The notes: generated by a model not told the origin, from the letters alone. Positions 44,190-53,695 are shown, counted from the first letter of the stretch. The stretch is DNA of 64,000 nucleotides from Paenilisteria rustica (GCF_013820765.1 NZ_JABJVM010000005.1:124001-188000); one strand, 5' to 3'. Translations and numbers: made by a program.

Positions 44190-44729
44190 ATGAGAGATAA
44201 AAAATTAAAACAATTGATTATTAATGCCCTATTTGCTGTTATTATCGCTATTCTTGCCCAAATCACTATTCCAATCGGGCCTATCCCACTAACAGGACAA
44301 ACCTTCGCAGTCGGTCTTGCCGCAACGATTCTTGGTGCCCGCAATGCCACTATCTCCGTCGCCGTTTACATCGTCCTTGGCGCCATTGGAGTTCCCGTTT
44401 TCGCTGGTATGACAGCTGGACTAGGCATCATTTTTGGCCCAACAGGTGGTTTTTTAATTGGCTTCCTATTCAACGCTTACATTACAGGCTACCTCATCGA
44501 AAAAACGAATTTCAGCATGGCCTACGCTATTTTCGCTAATATTATCGGAGCCTTCGTAACGCTATTATTCGGTGCCTTCTGGTTGAAAATCAGTGGTGAC
44601 CTATCATGGGGCACAGCTTTCACAGCCGGTGTTATCCCATTCATCATCCCAGGAATCCTAAAAGCAACATTTGCCGCACTAGTCGGAATCAGCATCCGCA
44701 AGCGCCTTGTCTTTGGTAAATTGATCTAA
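44190..44729 (+). CDS. bioY: Biotin transporter BioY
   Basis: 179 residues from the ATG at 44190 (AAAGGAG upstream), six membrane segments. Signature stretches: ITIPIGPIPLTGQTFAVGLA, ARNATISVAVYIVLGAIGVP, GPTGGFLIGFLFNAYITGYL. BioY is the substrate-binding component of energy-coupling-factor importers, using shared EcfAA'T modules encoded elsewhere. Single gene with a BirA operator, meaning the cell imports biotin and senses it through BirA. Confidence 0.95.
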   Translation: MRDKKLKQLIINALFAVIIAILAQITIPIGPIPLTGQTFAVGLAATILGARNATISVAVYIVLGAIGVPVFAGMTAGLGIIFGPTGGFLIGFLFNAYITGYLIEKTNFSMAYAIFANIIGAFVTLLFGAFWLKISGDLSWGTAFTAGVIPFIIPGILKATFAALVGISIRKRLVFGKLI

Positions 44730-44817
44730 ATTTTCCGAATTCAAGGGAAAACGTTATACAAACCCACTTTCCTTCGATATAATAAAAAGGACAATCTGTA
44801 TGAAAAGGGGACATAAT

Positions 44818-45543
44818 ATGACGCTATACGATTACAACAATCTAAAAGAAAGTTTCGATACCGACAAAATGCTTGCCACCTTGATGAAATCAAACGAAGA
44901 CACACCACCTTATACGGAACTTACTTACCGGCGAAATGAGGTTATCATGAAAGAAGGTTCCGCCAATCGGCACTTCTACGTTGTCAAAAAAGGAATGGTC
45001 GCGATGTCAAAAGGAACTGCGCGGGATGATTCCATTCTGACATTTTGCGGTCCAGATGATATTTTAGGATTCTTAAGTGTCCTAGAAAATGCTGTATCGC
45101 CCATTTCCTACACCGCTATTAGTGAAGTCACATTGCTCCGATTCGAGCGCCAGTACGTTATCGACAAAATTACCTTTAGCCAAGAAAGCTTCTGGTACGC
45201 GTATTTCTTCTATCTAAACTTTACGCACCCGATTCTCGTTCGTGAATCACTTTCTAATCTACCGTCCGACAAAAAAATTCTAGCAGGTCTTGTTATCGTA
45301 GCCGAACGTTTCGGTCGCGCTGAACCAGATGGCTCTTATCTTATTCCGTATTATTTCACACAAAAAGTAATTGGCAAGTATCTAAATTTGGCGCGAGCCT
45401 ATGTCGCCACTAATCTACGTAAATTAGAACAAGACGGTCTCATTTCCCTTTCACCAAAGCCATGGAAAATACATGATATGGCAGCGGTTAAAGAGATGTT
45501 GGACATGAAGTATACGGATCTCTATTCCCTAACAAAAGAATAA
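44818..45543 (+). CDS. Crp/Fnr-family transcriptional regulator
   Basis: 241 residues from the ATG at 44818 (AAAGGGG upstream). N-terminal effector barrel: RRNEVIMKEGSANRHFYVVK, KGMVAMSKG, FCGPDDILGFLSVL; C-terminal HTH around IPYYFTQKVIGKYLNLARAY with recognition helix and VATNLRKLEQDGLI. It lacks FNR cysteines and obvious cAMP contacts. From memory L. monocytogenes lmo0597 occupies the same position beside bioY and a DUF308 gene. Target unknown. Confidence 0.85.
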   Translation: MTLYDYNNLKESFDTDKMLATLMKSNEDTPPYTELTYRRNEVIMKEGSANRHFYVVKKGMVAMSKGTARDDSILTFCGPDDILGFLSVLENAVSPISYTAISEVTLLRFERQYVIDKITFSQESFWYAYFFYLNFTHPILVRESLSNLPSDKKILAGLVIVAERFGRAEPDGSYLIPYYFTQKVIGKYLNLARAYVATNLRKLEQDGLISLSPKPWKIHDMAAVKEMLDMKYTDLYSLTKE

Positions 45544-45704
45544 ATAGTATGCCAGTGATGATCCTATCACTGGTTTTTTATTACATAGATGTGACAAGTT
45601 TTTGACGGAATACGCTTTCTTTTGGAAACCGTTACAAATATTTAGTGACGATTAGACTAAACTTTAGTATAATAGCCTTATTACACAAAAAGGGAGAGAA
45701 TTGA

Positions 45705-47081
45705 ATGTCAAAATCAACAAAATTAGCATGCGGACTACTCGCTTGCGGACTAACTTTTTCACTTGCAGCACCAGTATTCGCGGAGGAAGAGGTACAAGTT
45801 CCAGCAGTAACCGCAGAAACACCTACACCAGCTCCAGAGGCTAAAGAGATTACAGAAACAGCCCCTGATGCTACAGAAGAAACACCAGAAGCGAAATTGC
45901 AAGTTGCAGCCGTGGCTGCGACTCAAAAAGCAGACGTATCTTTTATTAAAGATGCTACGACAACACCTGCCGATTTCGTAACGGTAGCAGACGCAAGCAC
46001 GACACTTACTTACAAAGCGGGAACAGAGCCAAAAACATCGGTTGCGGGAACATTCTCAACAACCATCGTTGCAACATTAGCTGACACAACAACTCAAGAA
46101 TTCGTTGTAAGCTACAAAGTAACAGAACCAGCGAAAGCTCCTGTAAAAGCGGCGGCTCTTGCTACTGCAAAAACAAATGTAACAACAGAAATCAATGTAG
46201 CAGTGAAAGATCCAAGCAAATTCGTTACAGCAACATCTGGCGTAACACTATCATTCGTGAAAGCACCAGTTGTGAATCGCTTAGGCGCACAAACAGTTAC
46301 TGTTGCCGCTACAAATGGTACGACGACTGAAAACATCGTAGCTAACTACACGGTTGTTGATACAACGAAACCAGTAATTGATGTTTATGAAGATGATTTT
46401 TATGTATCTCAAGGGGAAGATTGGGCGGCTGAAGAACTAGTTGACGCAACAGATAACTCAGGTTTCGTGAAACTTTACTTTGCAAACGGTCAAGCATACT
46501 TGGATACATCTAAAGAAGGCACGCAAACAGTTGAAATCATTGCAGAAGACGCAAGTGGTAATACTTCTAGTGTTACATTGACGTATACAGTCGTTGGAGA
46601 AGATTTCTATTTCTTTGATGCACCAGTTGTTAATGTAGCAAAAACAACTGCAACTGACGTCTACGGTACTGCGGAACCATTAACGACAGTTCTAGTTATC
46701 TCAGAAGATGGCGAAGAATTGTTAGGTATGGCTGATGCTGATGAAAATGGTAATTTCCATATCAAATTGGATACACCACTTGTTAATGGTCAAACAGTAT
46801 TCTTAGGAAGCATGGATATGGATACAGGTGAGTTTAGTGACTTAGCTGAGTTCACATTCCAAGGTGGGACATTGAAGGTTGATCCAGTCGATACAACGAA
46901 GAAACCTTCTATCACACAAGTAGCGAAGCAAACTCCTGCTAAAGCGGCTCCTGTTGCACCAACTAAAACAACAAACCTTAAAGAACTACCAAAAACAGGG
47001 GACAATAGTTCTGCTGGCTTGGTATTCGCAGGATTCCTTGTTTCTGGACTTGCTGTAGCACTTCTTAGAAAACGTGGCTAA
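45705..47081 (+). CDS. LPXTG-anchored surface protein with Ig-like repeats
   Basis: 458 residues. Signal peptide MSKSTKLACGLLACGLTFSL with cleavage near VFAEE; an acidic T/P/E-rich stalk (about 28-75); two Ig-like units of similar pattern (about 82-150 and 155-225); a DUF5011-like segment (about 225-300, VIDVYEDDFYVSQGEDW); and a Big_6-like unit (about 305-395). A T/K/P-rich spacer precedes LPKTGD at about 426, a hydrophobic stretch and RKRG. Sortase A should anchor it covalently. Start has GGGAGAG upstream. Ligand unknown. Confidence 0.9.
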   Translation: MSKSTKLACGLLACGLTFSLAAPVFAEEEVQVPAVTAETPTPAPEAKEITETAPDATEETPEAKLQVAAVAATQKADVSFIKDATTTPADFVTVADASTTLTYKAGTEPKTSVAGTFSTTIVATLADTTTQEFVVSYKVTEPAKAPVKAAALATAKTNVTTEINVAVKDPSKFVTATSGVTLSFVKAPVVNRLGAQTVTVAATNGTTTENIVANYTVVDTTKPVIDVYEDDFYVSQGEDWAAEELVDATDNSGFVKLYFANGQAYLDTSKEGTQTVEIIAEDASGNTSSVTLTYTVVGEDFYFFDAPVVNVAKTTATDVYGTAEPLTTVLVISEDGEELLGMADADENGNFHIKLDTPLVNGQTVFLGSMDMDTGEFSDLAEFTFQGGTLKVDPVDTTKKPSITQVAKQTPAKAAPVAPTKTTNLKELPKTGDNSSAGLVFAGFLVSGLAVALLRKRG

Positions 47082-47088
47082 TATAAGC

Positions 47089-47131
47089 AAAACGCCTAGA
47101 AATCTGTAACTAGATTTCTAGGCGTTTTTTT
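47089..47131 (+). terminator. Terminator of the LPXTG gene
   Basis: AAAACGCCTAGAAATCT pairs perfectly with AGATTTCTAGGCGTTTT around a six-base loop, followed by T; it also serves the convergent DUF308 gene. Confidence 0.92.
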
Positions 47132-47142
47132 GTATCATTTAG

Positions 47143-47670
47143 TTATTTTAATTTACCTACAAAGAAGAATGTTGCAATACAGTTAATCCCTTGGACGATG
47201 AAGAATGTACCGACCATAACAACGATACCGATTGCGGCTACGATTGGGTTGAACAGCGAGATAAATCCTAGAATAATTCCTAGAATACCAAGTGTTAAAA
47301 TCCAACCCCAACCTTGTACGCCTTCATTTTTAGCAGCGAAGGCTCCGATTGTACGCATAATTCCTGCAAACAGAACCCACATACCGAAGACAAGAACGAG
47401 TGTAACTGTTCCTTCTAATTGATCGGCAAGTAGTAGGATTCCTAGTAGGACAGATAAGATTCCCTCGGCTAAAATCCAGCCGGAGACTTTTTGTCCGCCG
47501 CGGTTTGAGAAATACTGAATGATTTGGAATACCCCAAGAATTAGCATTAGGATTCCGATAAATAATGTGAATGATAGTAAAGAAATACCTGGGTGGAACA
47601 CAAACCAGATTCCTAAACAGATCATTGCGATACCAGCCAACAAGACCAATATACGTGTGAATGTTTTCAT
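47143..47670 (-). CDS. DUF308 (HdeD-like) membrane protein
   Basis: 175 residues with six hydrophobic segments in pairs, beginning MKTFTRILVLLAGIAMICLG. The repeated LxxGxLxxxxGixxLfxP pattern (GILGIILGFISLFNPIVA) defines the DUF308/HdeD family, linked to acid resistance in enterobacteria and of unknown function in Firmicutes. I chose the ATG at 47670; an in-frame GTG at 47682 is too near the AAGGAAG site. Monocistronic. Confidence 0.82.
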   Translation of the reverse strand: MKTFTRILVLLAGIAMICLGIWFVFHPGISLLSFTLFIGILMLILGVFQIIQYFSNRGGQKVSGWILAEGILSVLLGILLLADQLEGTVTLVLVFGMWVLFAGIMRTIGAFAAKNEGVQGWGWILTLGILGIILGFISLFNPIVAAIGIVVMVGTFFIVQGINCIATFFFVGKLK

Positions 47671-47932
47671 GATATGTAACACTTCCTTTTTTATGATTAG
47701 AATTTTTAGGCTCTGTTGCTTATTTTACCCTATTTTACTTTATTAAAACACTAATTGTATTGAGTAATATTTTATAAATTTCGTTTTTAGTCACAATTAG
47801 GCTACTGACCGGGAATGCACACGCTTTTTTGTTGTTATTTACGACCTTTAAAGCATTAATTCCAAGAAATAGGCTGAAAAAGTTCATAATTTAAATTAGA
47901 TGCCATTCTTTAGAAAAATCTGTCTACTTTTC

Positions 47933-47962
47933 TTGACAAAGGTGGCTAACTAATTGTATGAT
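47933..47962 (+). promoter_or_regulatory. Promoter of the metX leader
   Basis: TTGACA at 47933-47938, 18-bp spacer, TATGAT at 47957-47962, about 20 bp before the S-box RNA begins. Confidence 0.8.
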
Positions 47963-47982
47963 AGAACCAATTTAATACGCTT

Positions 47983-48079
47983 CTTATCAAGAAAGGTGGA
48001 GGGACTGGCCCTTTGAAACCTTAGCAACCGGATGTTTTTAATCACGGTGCTAATTCCAGCAATTTTTTGCGAAGATAAG
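47983..48079 (+). ncRNA. SAM-I (S-box) riboswitch
   Basis: P1 is formed by CTTATC (47983-47988) and GATAAG (48074-48079). Between them are the universal S-box elements: AAGAAAGGTGGAGGGACTGG, GCCCTTTGAAACCTTAGCAA, CC, GGTGCTAATTCCAGCA. Binding of S-adenosylmethionine stabilises P1 and lets the downstream terminator form, turning off metX when methionine is plentiful. Confidence 0.95.
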
Positions 48080-48108
48080 CTGTTGACTACAAAAATCGTT
48101 GGTCGTTC

Positions 48109-48157
48109 AACCTTTTCTAGTGACGCTTATTGGGCGCTTGCTGGAGGAGGTTTTTTG
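48109..48157 (+). terminator. S-box expression platform terminator
   Basis: AACCTTTTCTAG pairs with CTGGAGGAGGTT (G-U pairs included) and an inner GC/GC stem, followed by TTTTTT. It ends 44 bp before the metX start, as expected for transcriptional attenuation. Confidence 0.85.
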
Positions 48158-48201
48158 TTTTGCTGAAACTTACTATAAAATAGAGAGAATGGGTGAATGG
48201 C

Positions 48202-49311
48202 ATGGGGACGCTTAAGCAGATGGAACTTTTTAAGGAAATACCGTTGAAGTTGGAAAACGGGGAAACAATTGGACCGATTGTGGTTGGTTTTGAGACGTAT
48301 GGTGAGCTTTCTTTAGCAAAGGATAATTGTATTTTGTTGGAACATGCATTGACTGGAACGGCTCACGCGGCAAAGCATTTTGAAGAGGATGTGGCTGGTT
48401 GGTGGGATGATTTTATTGGGGCAGGAAAAACGATTGATCCGGCTGATTATTTCATTGTTTGTACGAATGTTTTTGGTGGGTGTAGTGGGACGACTGGGCC
48501 TTCTTCGGTGGATGCGCAGACTGGCGAGGAATACCGATTGCATTTTCCTGGGTTTACGATTAGGGATATTATTAAGGTGCAAAAAGCGTTGCTGGATGCG
48601 CTCGGTGTGGTGCATGTGGTGTCGGTAATTGGCGGCTCAATGGGAGGTATGCAGGCAACGCAGTGGGCGATTGATTACCCAGAAATAACGGGAAGTGTGA
48701 TTAATCTGGCGTCCCCTCTTGCGGCAAGTCCTGAGGCGATTGGTTATAATCTGATTATGCGGATGGCCATTTTGAATGATCCTGATTTTAATGGTGGGGA
48801 TTATGTTGGGCAGCCTGAGGGGGGGCTCGCTACAGCGCGGATGGTTGGGATGATGACGTATCGCACGAGTGAACTGTTTTCGAAGCGGTTTGAGCGGTTT
48901 ACGGTGGCTGATTCTTCTCCTGGTGCTTTTTCTAAGGAGCATTTCCAAGTCGAGTCGTATTTGCAATATCAAGGGGATTCGTTTGTGGAGCGGTTTGATG
49001 CAAATAGTTACCTGTATTTGACGAAAGCGATTGATCTGTTTGATGTGACGGTGAATGGTCGCGATGAAAAACCGCTTTTTACTGGGATTCAGATTCCGTA
49101 TTTATTGGTTGGCGTGACGAGTGATCAGCTGTTCCGGATTCATGATTTGCGTCGGGATTATGAGCTTTTGAAGGAATGGGATGTTCCCGTAACCTATTAT
49201 GAGGTCGATTCAGACTATGGACATGATGCCTTTTTAGTCGAAGTTGAAAAATTTCATCCACTGATTAGTACTTTTTTGACGCAACATTCGCGAATTGAAT
49301 TGAAAAAATAA
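48202..49311 (+). CDS. metX: Homoserine O-acetyltransferase
   Basis: 369 residues from the ATG at 48202 (GGGTGA upstream; an in-frame GTG at 48193 is the alternative). Alpha/beta-hydrolase fold with the nucleophile elbow GGSMGGMQ (Ser at about 146), oxyanion region [22 protein letters not shown], and the catalytic His in [10 protein letters not shown] close to the C terminus. It transfers acetyl from acetyl-CoA to homoserine, the committed step of methionine synthesis. Controlled by the S-box upstream. The usual partner metY is not next to it. Confidence 0.95.
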   Translation: MGTLKQMELFKEIPLKLENGETIGPIVVGFETYGELSLAKDNCILLEHALTGTAHAAKHFEEDVAGWWDDFIGAGKTIDPADYFIVCTNVFGGCSGTTGPSSVDAQTGEEYRLHFPGFTIRDIIKVQKALLDALGVVHVVSVIGGSMGGMQATQWAIDYPEITGSVINLASPLAASPEAIGYNLIMRMAILNDPDFNGGDYVGQPEGGLATARMVGMMTYRTSELFSKRFERFTVADSSPGAFSKEHFQVESYLQYQGDSFVERFDANSYLYLTKAIDLFDVTVNGRDEKPLFTGIQIPYLLVGVTSDQLFRIHDLRRDYELLKEWDVPVTYYEVDSDYGHDAFLVEVEKFHPLISTFLTQHSRIELKK

Positions 49312-49336
49312 GTGCGCCGTGGCGCACTTATTTTTT
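49303..49336. terminator. Bidirectional terminator of metX
   Basis: AAAAAATAAGTGCGCC and GGCGCACTTATTTTTT form a perfect stem with a two-base loop; the stop codon of metX lies inside the left arm and the end of the GyrI-like gene inside the right. Confidence 0.92.
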
Positions 49337-49816
49337 CTGAACCGGTATCCAAACTTCGCACTCGTAATTAGCCGCTCGATTATCGCAAGGACCGTAAACT
49401 TCAATTTCAGGGCCTGCCGCATGCTCGTATCCGCTTGTTGGAAGCCATTCAGCATAGATTTTCTGCCATGTTTGTTGAATGGCATCTGGCATCGCACCTA
49501 CGGATTGAAATACCGCCCATTGAAGCGCTGGTACTTCTAGTTTTTCCGTCCCAACTGGCGTTTCTCCGTCATAGTCCACAGCAATCCAGTAGTCCATTTC
49601 TTTTTTCGGTGCTTGTTCTTTAGAAACATTACAAATCCCCATATAACGCGAAACCGCCCCATTTTTCAGTTCTTCTAAACGCTCCATTGTACCGTCCGAC
49701 CACACTTCTCCCCAAAATTTCGGAATCTCCACTAAATTCTGACCCGCGTCGAATGAAAAGACTTTTTTGACCCCTACAACTTGAAATTTTTCATGTTCTA
49801 CTATTTTGTAATCCAT
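49328..49816 (-). CDS. GyrI-like / AraC effector-binding-domain protein
   Basis: 162 residues of the GyrI-like small-molecule-binding fold (Cass2/SOUL-like): N-terminal YKIVEHEKFQVVGVKKVFS, internal YMGICNVSKEQAPKKEMDYW, VPALQWAVFQSVGAMPDAIQ and IEVYGP. Stand-alone members bind or hydrolyse hydrophobic compounds. No DNA-binding domain attached. GGGGGAG lies upstream. Ligand unknown. Confidence 0.85.
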   Translation of the reverse strand: MDYKIVEHEKFQVVGVKKVFSFDAGQNLVEIPKFWGEVWSDGTMERLEELKNGAVSRYMGICNVSKEQAPKKEMDYWIAVDYDGETPVGTEKLEVPALQWAVFQSVGAMPDAIQQTWQKIYAEWLPTSGYEHAAGPEIEVYGPCDNRAANYECEVWIPVQKK

Positions 49817-49891
49817 GTTTCTCCCCCTTTCAAGATAGTTTTCTACGCTTACAGTATACCTTTTTTAGATATATATTTCTTCTCATAGCAT

Positions 49892-49948
49892 AAAAATACG
49901 GATAAACAGTCTGGAGAAAACTCCGAAACTGGTTATCCGCATTTTTTT
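49892..49948. terminator. Bidirectional terminator
   Basis: Long stem AAAAATACGGATAA / TTATCCGCATTTTT with inner CTGGAG / CTCC arms and T runs on both sides, at the 3' end of the formate/nitrite transporter gene. Confidence 0.85.
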
Positions 49949-50756
49949 AATCTTTATAAATCGATTTCGTTTTATTGAGCCATGCATAGCCAAGTCCAAT
50001 AACGAGGCCACCACCGACGTAGTTACCAAGAAACGCCAAGGAAAGGTTTGTTGTTACGCTGCTCCATGTCATTGCGTCTAAGTGACCGCCTGAGGCAAAG
50101 AATGCCAGTGAGAATGACGAGAAGTTAGCGATAACGTGCTCGAAGCCTAGGAATGCAAAGATGAAAATAATGAAGACCATCGCGAAAACTTTTCCTGCAT
50201 CGTCTTTCATCCGCATTGTACAAATAACCGCCGTATTCACAACGATATTCGCAAAAATTGCTTCAATAAAAATCTGTAATGGTTCTTTTTCCAATTTTCC
50301 TGTCACGGCTGTGAACAAGAAGTGGTCGGCTGGTAAAGCATGGAAAGCCGATGTGAGTGACATCAAATAACCTGCAAGAATACCACCGATTAAATTACAA
50401 AATACACAAAGTAATAAGATACCTAAAGCTTTACCGGGTTTAATAATTTTTTGGTAGACGCCTGTTGTCATGTACATCATGTTACTTGTACCAAGCTCGG
50501 CATTCATATAAATAATCATTACAAGTGACCAGCTGAACATGAATGCATAAACGATTTTACCAAGTCCGTGCGCAAAGTGATCTACCTTGTCGCCAATCAT
50601 AACCGCAACCGCCGTTCCCAATGTTAAAAATAAACAAGCTAGGAGGGCACGGAAAATATAGCGGATAACGCTATTGTGTACAAGATCAATCTTCTTTCGC
50701 GTGCTGTAATCAATTTTCTGCATTAATGTACTATTTTCTGAGTCCAAATTCTTCAT
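49947..50756 (-). CDS. Formate/nitrite transporter (FNT) family protein
   Basis: 269 residues with six membrane segments. FNT features: the central GTAVAVMIGDKVDH region, AELGTSNMMYMTTGVYQKII (corresponding to the first broken helix), CNLIGGILAGYLMSL, and GFEHVIANFSSFSLAFF (the conserved G-x-E-H-x-x-x-N-M/F motif). FNT pentamers pass formate, nitrite or lactate as weak acids. The start is uncertain: ATG at 50756 lies directly after GGAG, and a TTG at 50762 follows a stop codon. Likely formate handling in fermentation. Confidence 0.87.
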   Translation of the reverse strand: MKNLDSENSTLMQKIDYSTRKKIDLVHNSVIRYIFRALLACLFLTLGTAVAVMIGDKVDHFAHGLGKIVYAFMFSWSLVMIIYMNAELGTSNMMYMTTGVYQKIIKPGKALGILLLCVFCNLIGGILAGYLMSLTSAFHALPADHFLFTAVTGKLEKEPLQIFIEAIFANIVVNTAVICTMRMKDDAGKVFAMVFIIFIFAFLGFEHVIANFSSFSLAFFASGGHLDAMTWSSVTTNLSLAFLGNYVGGGLVIGLGYAWLNKTKSIYKD

Positions 50757-51188
50757 CTCCAATTAATCAGTTTTCATAACTCCACAACTTTACTATTGTA
50801 GCATGAAATAAGCGCTTTGAAAATAATAAATTTTACATCATTGAAACTTTTTTTCATATTTTTTATATAATACTGAAACATTTTGTGAAAATAAGATTCT
50901 AGACTACCATTCCCATTGTATTTGGTGGTTAAACATGCATAACCTGATAATATGGTTCTAATCGCTAAACCTCTCAAATAGAAAATCAGACTATTTTTTC
51001 AGCTACTTTATTCCTATTTACCCAAAACAGCAAGATAGTCTATTAATGAGGACAAAATCATGTATGAAAAAGCAAAATAAAAATGATAAAATACAGTTTA
51101 TAGTGGTTAAGTAAGCGCTAACTTTAATAGATGAGTAAAAATTGCGATTTAATTAAGCGCAACATTGTAGTTTTACTTACCTTTAAAA
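50757..51188. other. AT-rich intergenic region, FNT promoter side
   Basis: Between the leftward FNT gene and the 3' end of the leftward AraC gene. No gene seen. It contains TTCAAAGCGCTTATTTCA (minus strand, about 50805-50822) and AGTAAGCGCTAACT (51110-51123), both weak cre-like sequences, and a region of A/T tracts that should hold the FNT promoter. I could not place a convincing -35/-10 pair. Confidence 0.4.
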
Positions 51189-52121
51189 TCAGAGTGTGAA
51201 TAACTGATTGATTTTCTCAAGGCTTTGATTTTTTGAGAACACATATTGTTTATTCGTTACATCTTGTTTTAACATGTTCACTTGGTTTTGGCAATTTTGA
51301 TTTTGCTTTCGAAAATATTTTGGACTTACGCCGTAAAAGCGTTTAAAGGCACTATTTAAATAGCGCAAATCGGAAAAACCGCAAACACCGCAAATGGTTA
51401 AGAGTGTATTTTCTGTATGAATTAATAAATATTTCGCCTTTTCACATCGGAGAAGATTGACATATTCTTGGAACGTTACACCAAAGTTTTCATGAAAAAA
51501 GTGAGATAAATAAGTAAATGAGAGCGCTTCTTTTTTTGCGATATCAGAAAGTAAGAGTTTTTCTTGATAATGTTTGGAAATGTAATCGCTTATTCTCTTG
51601 ATTCTCTCAAGCTTTAATAACAACTGGTCCTTCTTTTCTTCCTTCATTTGTTTGTGCGGGACAAGTTTCATTAAATCAAACATAATAATGGAGGAAAAAC
51701 CATGGCATAGCAGTGAAAAATGTTCTTCTTCTTTAAAATATGCTTGGCTCGCTGCTACTATATTTTCTAACAAACGTCGGCCAGTTTCAGAAGCTTCTAA
51801 TGCAATCGGTATTGTGTCGAAATAAACTTCATTAATCTGAGGAAAAAAAGCTTCGAAAATTTTGGGGGAAAATTGAAAAATTAATAATAACGCAGAATTT
51901 TTTGAATGTAATTCGTGCAATTGACAGGAATTTAGGAGAATAAAGTCGCCTTTTTCCAGTGAAATTTTATTGTTATTTGTCACAATATTTAAAGAACCGC
52001 TAAGTAGATATACCACTTCCATGTCCATATGTAAATGCATGCTGCGATAATGCATCTCGATCAGAAAAACGTGAATGTCTTGTACTTTACTATGTTCAAT
52101 CAGTTCGAATTCATTTGTCAT
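51189..52121 (-). CDS. AraC-family transcriptional regulator
   Basis: 310 residues from the ATG at 52121 (GGAGGGAAGG upstream). N-terminal cupin-like sensing domain (LHMDMEVVYLLSGSLNIVTN, LEKGDFILLNSCQLHELHSK), C-terminal double HTH (RISDYISKHYQEKLLLSDIA, ALSFTYLSHFFHENFGVTFQ, YVNLLRCEKAKYLL, CGFSDLRYLNSAFKRFYGVS). The sensing domain is of the sugar-binding type. Divergent from an MFS sugar porter, so it probably activates that gene in the presence of its sugar. Confidence 0.9.
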   Translation of the reverse strand: MTNEFELIEHSKVQDIHVFLIEMHYRSMHLHMDMEVVYLLSGSLNIVTNNNKISLEKGDFILLNSCQLHELHSKNSALLLIFQFSPKIFEAFFPQINEVYFDTIPIALEASETGRRLLENIVAASQAYFKEEEHFSLLCHGFSSIIMFDLMKLVPHKQMKEEKKDQLLLKLERIKRISDYISKHYQEKLLLSDIAKKEALSFTYLSHFFHENFGVTFQEYVNLLRCEKAKYLLIHTENTLLTICGVCGFSDLRYLNSAFKRFYGVSPKYFRKQNQNCQNQVNMLKQDVTNKQYVFSKNQSLEKINQLFTL

Positions 52122-52159
52122 GTTCCTTCCCTCCTCAATATTTCTACTATAAGGGAAAT

Positions 52160-52173
52160 TGAAAGCGGAAGCA
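52160..52173 (+). promoter_or_regulatory. Candidate cre site in the AraC-sugar porter intergene
   Basis: TGAAAGCGGAAGCA matches TGWAANCGNTNWCA at 12 of 14 positions and lies 38 bp from the AraC start and 79 bp from the sugar porter start, a suitable place for catabolite repression of a sugar uptake gene. Confidence 0.4.
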
Positions 52174-52251
52174 ATATATAAATTTGTATCATCAAAGGAG
52201 GACACGAATAACGCAATCATTGTTTATACTACTAAAAATGGGGGATATTTT

Positions 52252-53631
52252 ATGAGACTATCAAAGAATTTAATTTACTTTTTCGGCGCTTTAGGAGGAT
52301 TATTATTTGGTTATGATACAGGCGTCATTGCTGGGGCACAGATCTTTATTCAGGATGAGCTTCAATTAAGTAATGGCGAGATTGGATTTGTCGTTAGTTG
52401 TATTTTGATTGGGGCGGTTGTCGGGGCAGTCTTAATTTCACCGTTATCTGATAGATATGGCCGTAAGAAAATGGTTATTTTGACGGCTTTTATTTTCTTT
52501 GTGGGGGCTTTGGGTAGTGCCTTGTCGCCGGATGTCACGGCCTTAATTATTTCGCGAATGTTCTTAGGAATAGCGGTTGGTGGGGCTAGTGCGCTTGTTC
52601 CGATGTATTTGGCCGAATTGGCGCCAGCGAATCAGCGTGGAAGCCTGTCTTCTTTGAATCAGTTGATGATTATGATTGGTATGTTGCTCGCTTACATTGC
52701 GAATTATGTTTGGCGTGATTCATCGATTGGCTGGGAATTGATGTTAGGTTTTGCTGCGGTTCCAGCACTTATTCTGTTTATTGGTGGAATTTTATTACCG
52801 GAATCGCCACGTTACTTGGTGAAAGTCGGCAAACGAGCAGAAGCGGAAGCGATCTTACTCAACATTCGAAGCAAGTCTGAGGCCGAAGCTGAAATTCTGG
52901 AAATTGAGGAGCAGAGCCATATCGAAAAAGGTCGTTTGAAAGATGTCTTTTCAAAATGGGTGCGTCCATCCGTGATTGCGGCTTTTGGTTTGGCTATTTT
53001 GCAGCAGTGGATGGGTTGTAATACGGTCTTTTATTATGCGCCGCGTATTTTAATGAGTGGTGGGACAGATGCTACTTCGGCGATTCAGACGCAAATTTTT
53101 CTAGGTATTTTTTATGTTATTGTAACTGCAGTAGCCGTGTCGTTGATGGATCGGTTTGACCGGAGAAAAGTTCTGATGGTTGGGGCTTTAGCGATGGGAG
53201 TTTCGTTCTTTGCTTTGTCTGCTGCGTTCCATTTAGAAGCGGACAAATCAGGATTCCATCTGTTCACCTTTATTTTCCTAGCTACTTATATTTCAAGTTT
53301 TTGTGCGACGTGGGGACCGGTGATGTGGGTTATGATCGGTGAAATTTTCCCATTGCAAATTCGTGGTTTAGCTGTTGGTATCGCGTCATTGGTGAACTGG
53401 GTAGCTAACTGGACCGTTTCTGTTAGTTTTCCGGTTTTAGAAGAAACGATAGGAAATGTGACGCTGTTTATTATTTTCGGACTGGTTTGCGTCGCTGCGG
53501 TATTCTTTGTTAGAAGCTTTGTATTCGAGACGCGAGGCTATACGCTCGAGGAGATTGAAGAAGCCTTAGTGAAAAATGAGACGAAAGCATTGAATAATAA
53601 AAATAAGACTTCTGTTGCAAAAACTATATAG
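52252..53631 (+). CDS. MFS sugar porter (sugar:H+ symporter)
   Basis: 459 residues from the ATG at 52252 (GGGGGA upstream), twelve membrane segments. Sugar-porter signatures: GYDTGVIAGA in helix 1, DRYGRKK after helix 2, R-G-x-x-x-S-x-N-Q (QRGSLSSLNQ), PESPRYLV at the end of the N half, DRFDRRK and GEIFPLQIRG in the C half. Closest in pattern to XylE, AraE, GalP and IolT. The actual sugar is unknown; the AraC neighbour suggests a pentose, hexose or inositol. No sugar-metabolising enzymes are adjacent. Confidence 0.9.
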   Translation: MRLSKNLIYFFGALGGLLFGYDTGVIAGAQIFIQDELQLSNGEIGFVVSCILIGAVVGAVLISPLSDRYGRKKMVILTAFIFFVGALGSALSPDVTALIISRMFLGIAVGGASALVPMYLAELAPANQRGSLSSLNQLMIMIGMLLAYIANYVWRDSSIGWELMLGFAAVPALILFIGGILLPESPRYLVKVGKRAEAEAILLNIRSKSEAEAEILEIEEQSHIEKGRLKDVFSKWVRPSVIAAFGLAILQQWMGCNTVFYYAPRILMSGGTDATSAIQTQIFLGIFYVIVTAVAVSLMDRFDRRKVLMVGALAMGVSFFALSAAFHLEADKSGFHLFTFIFLATYISSFCATWGPVMWVMIGEIFPLQIRGLAVGIASLVNWVANWTVSVSFPVLEETIGNVTLFIIFGLVCVAAVFFVRSFVFETRGYTLEEIEEALVKNETKALNNKNKTSVAKTI

Positions 53632-53647
53632 AGAAGTCTCCTAGGCG

Positions 53648-53695
53648 AAAAAATACGTATCAAAAATCTAATGTCAGATTTTTGATACGTATTTT
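53648..53695. terminator. Bidirectional terminator between the sugar porter and the ureide operon
   Basis: AAATACGTATCAAAAATCT pairs perfectly with AGATTTTTGATACGTATTT around a six-base loop, flanked by A and T runs. It closes both convergent operons. Confidence 0.93.

Noticed and set aside
50774-50977. 67-codon minus-strand frame upstream of the FNT gene
   Set aside because: AT-rich spacer with no ribosome site; ends within the presumed promoter region.
51110-51123. Possible cre AGTAAGCGCTAACT
   Set aside because: Mismatches at both ends and located behind the AraC gene, about 350 bp from the FNT start; too weak to list as a site.
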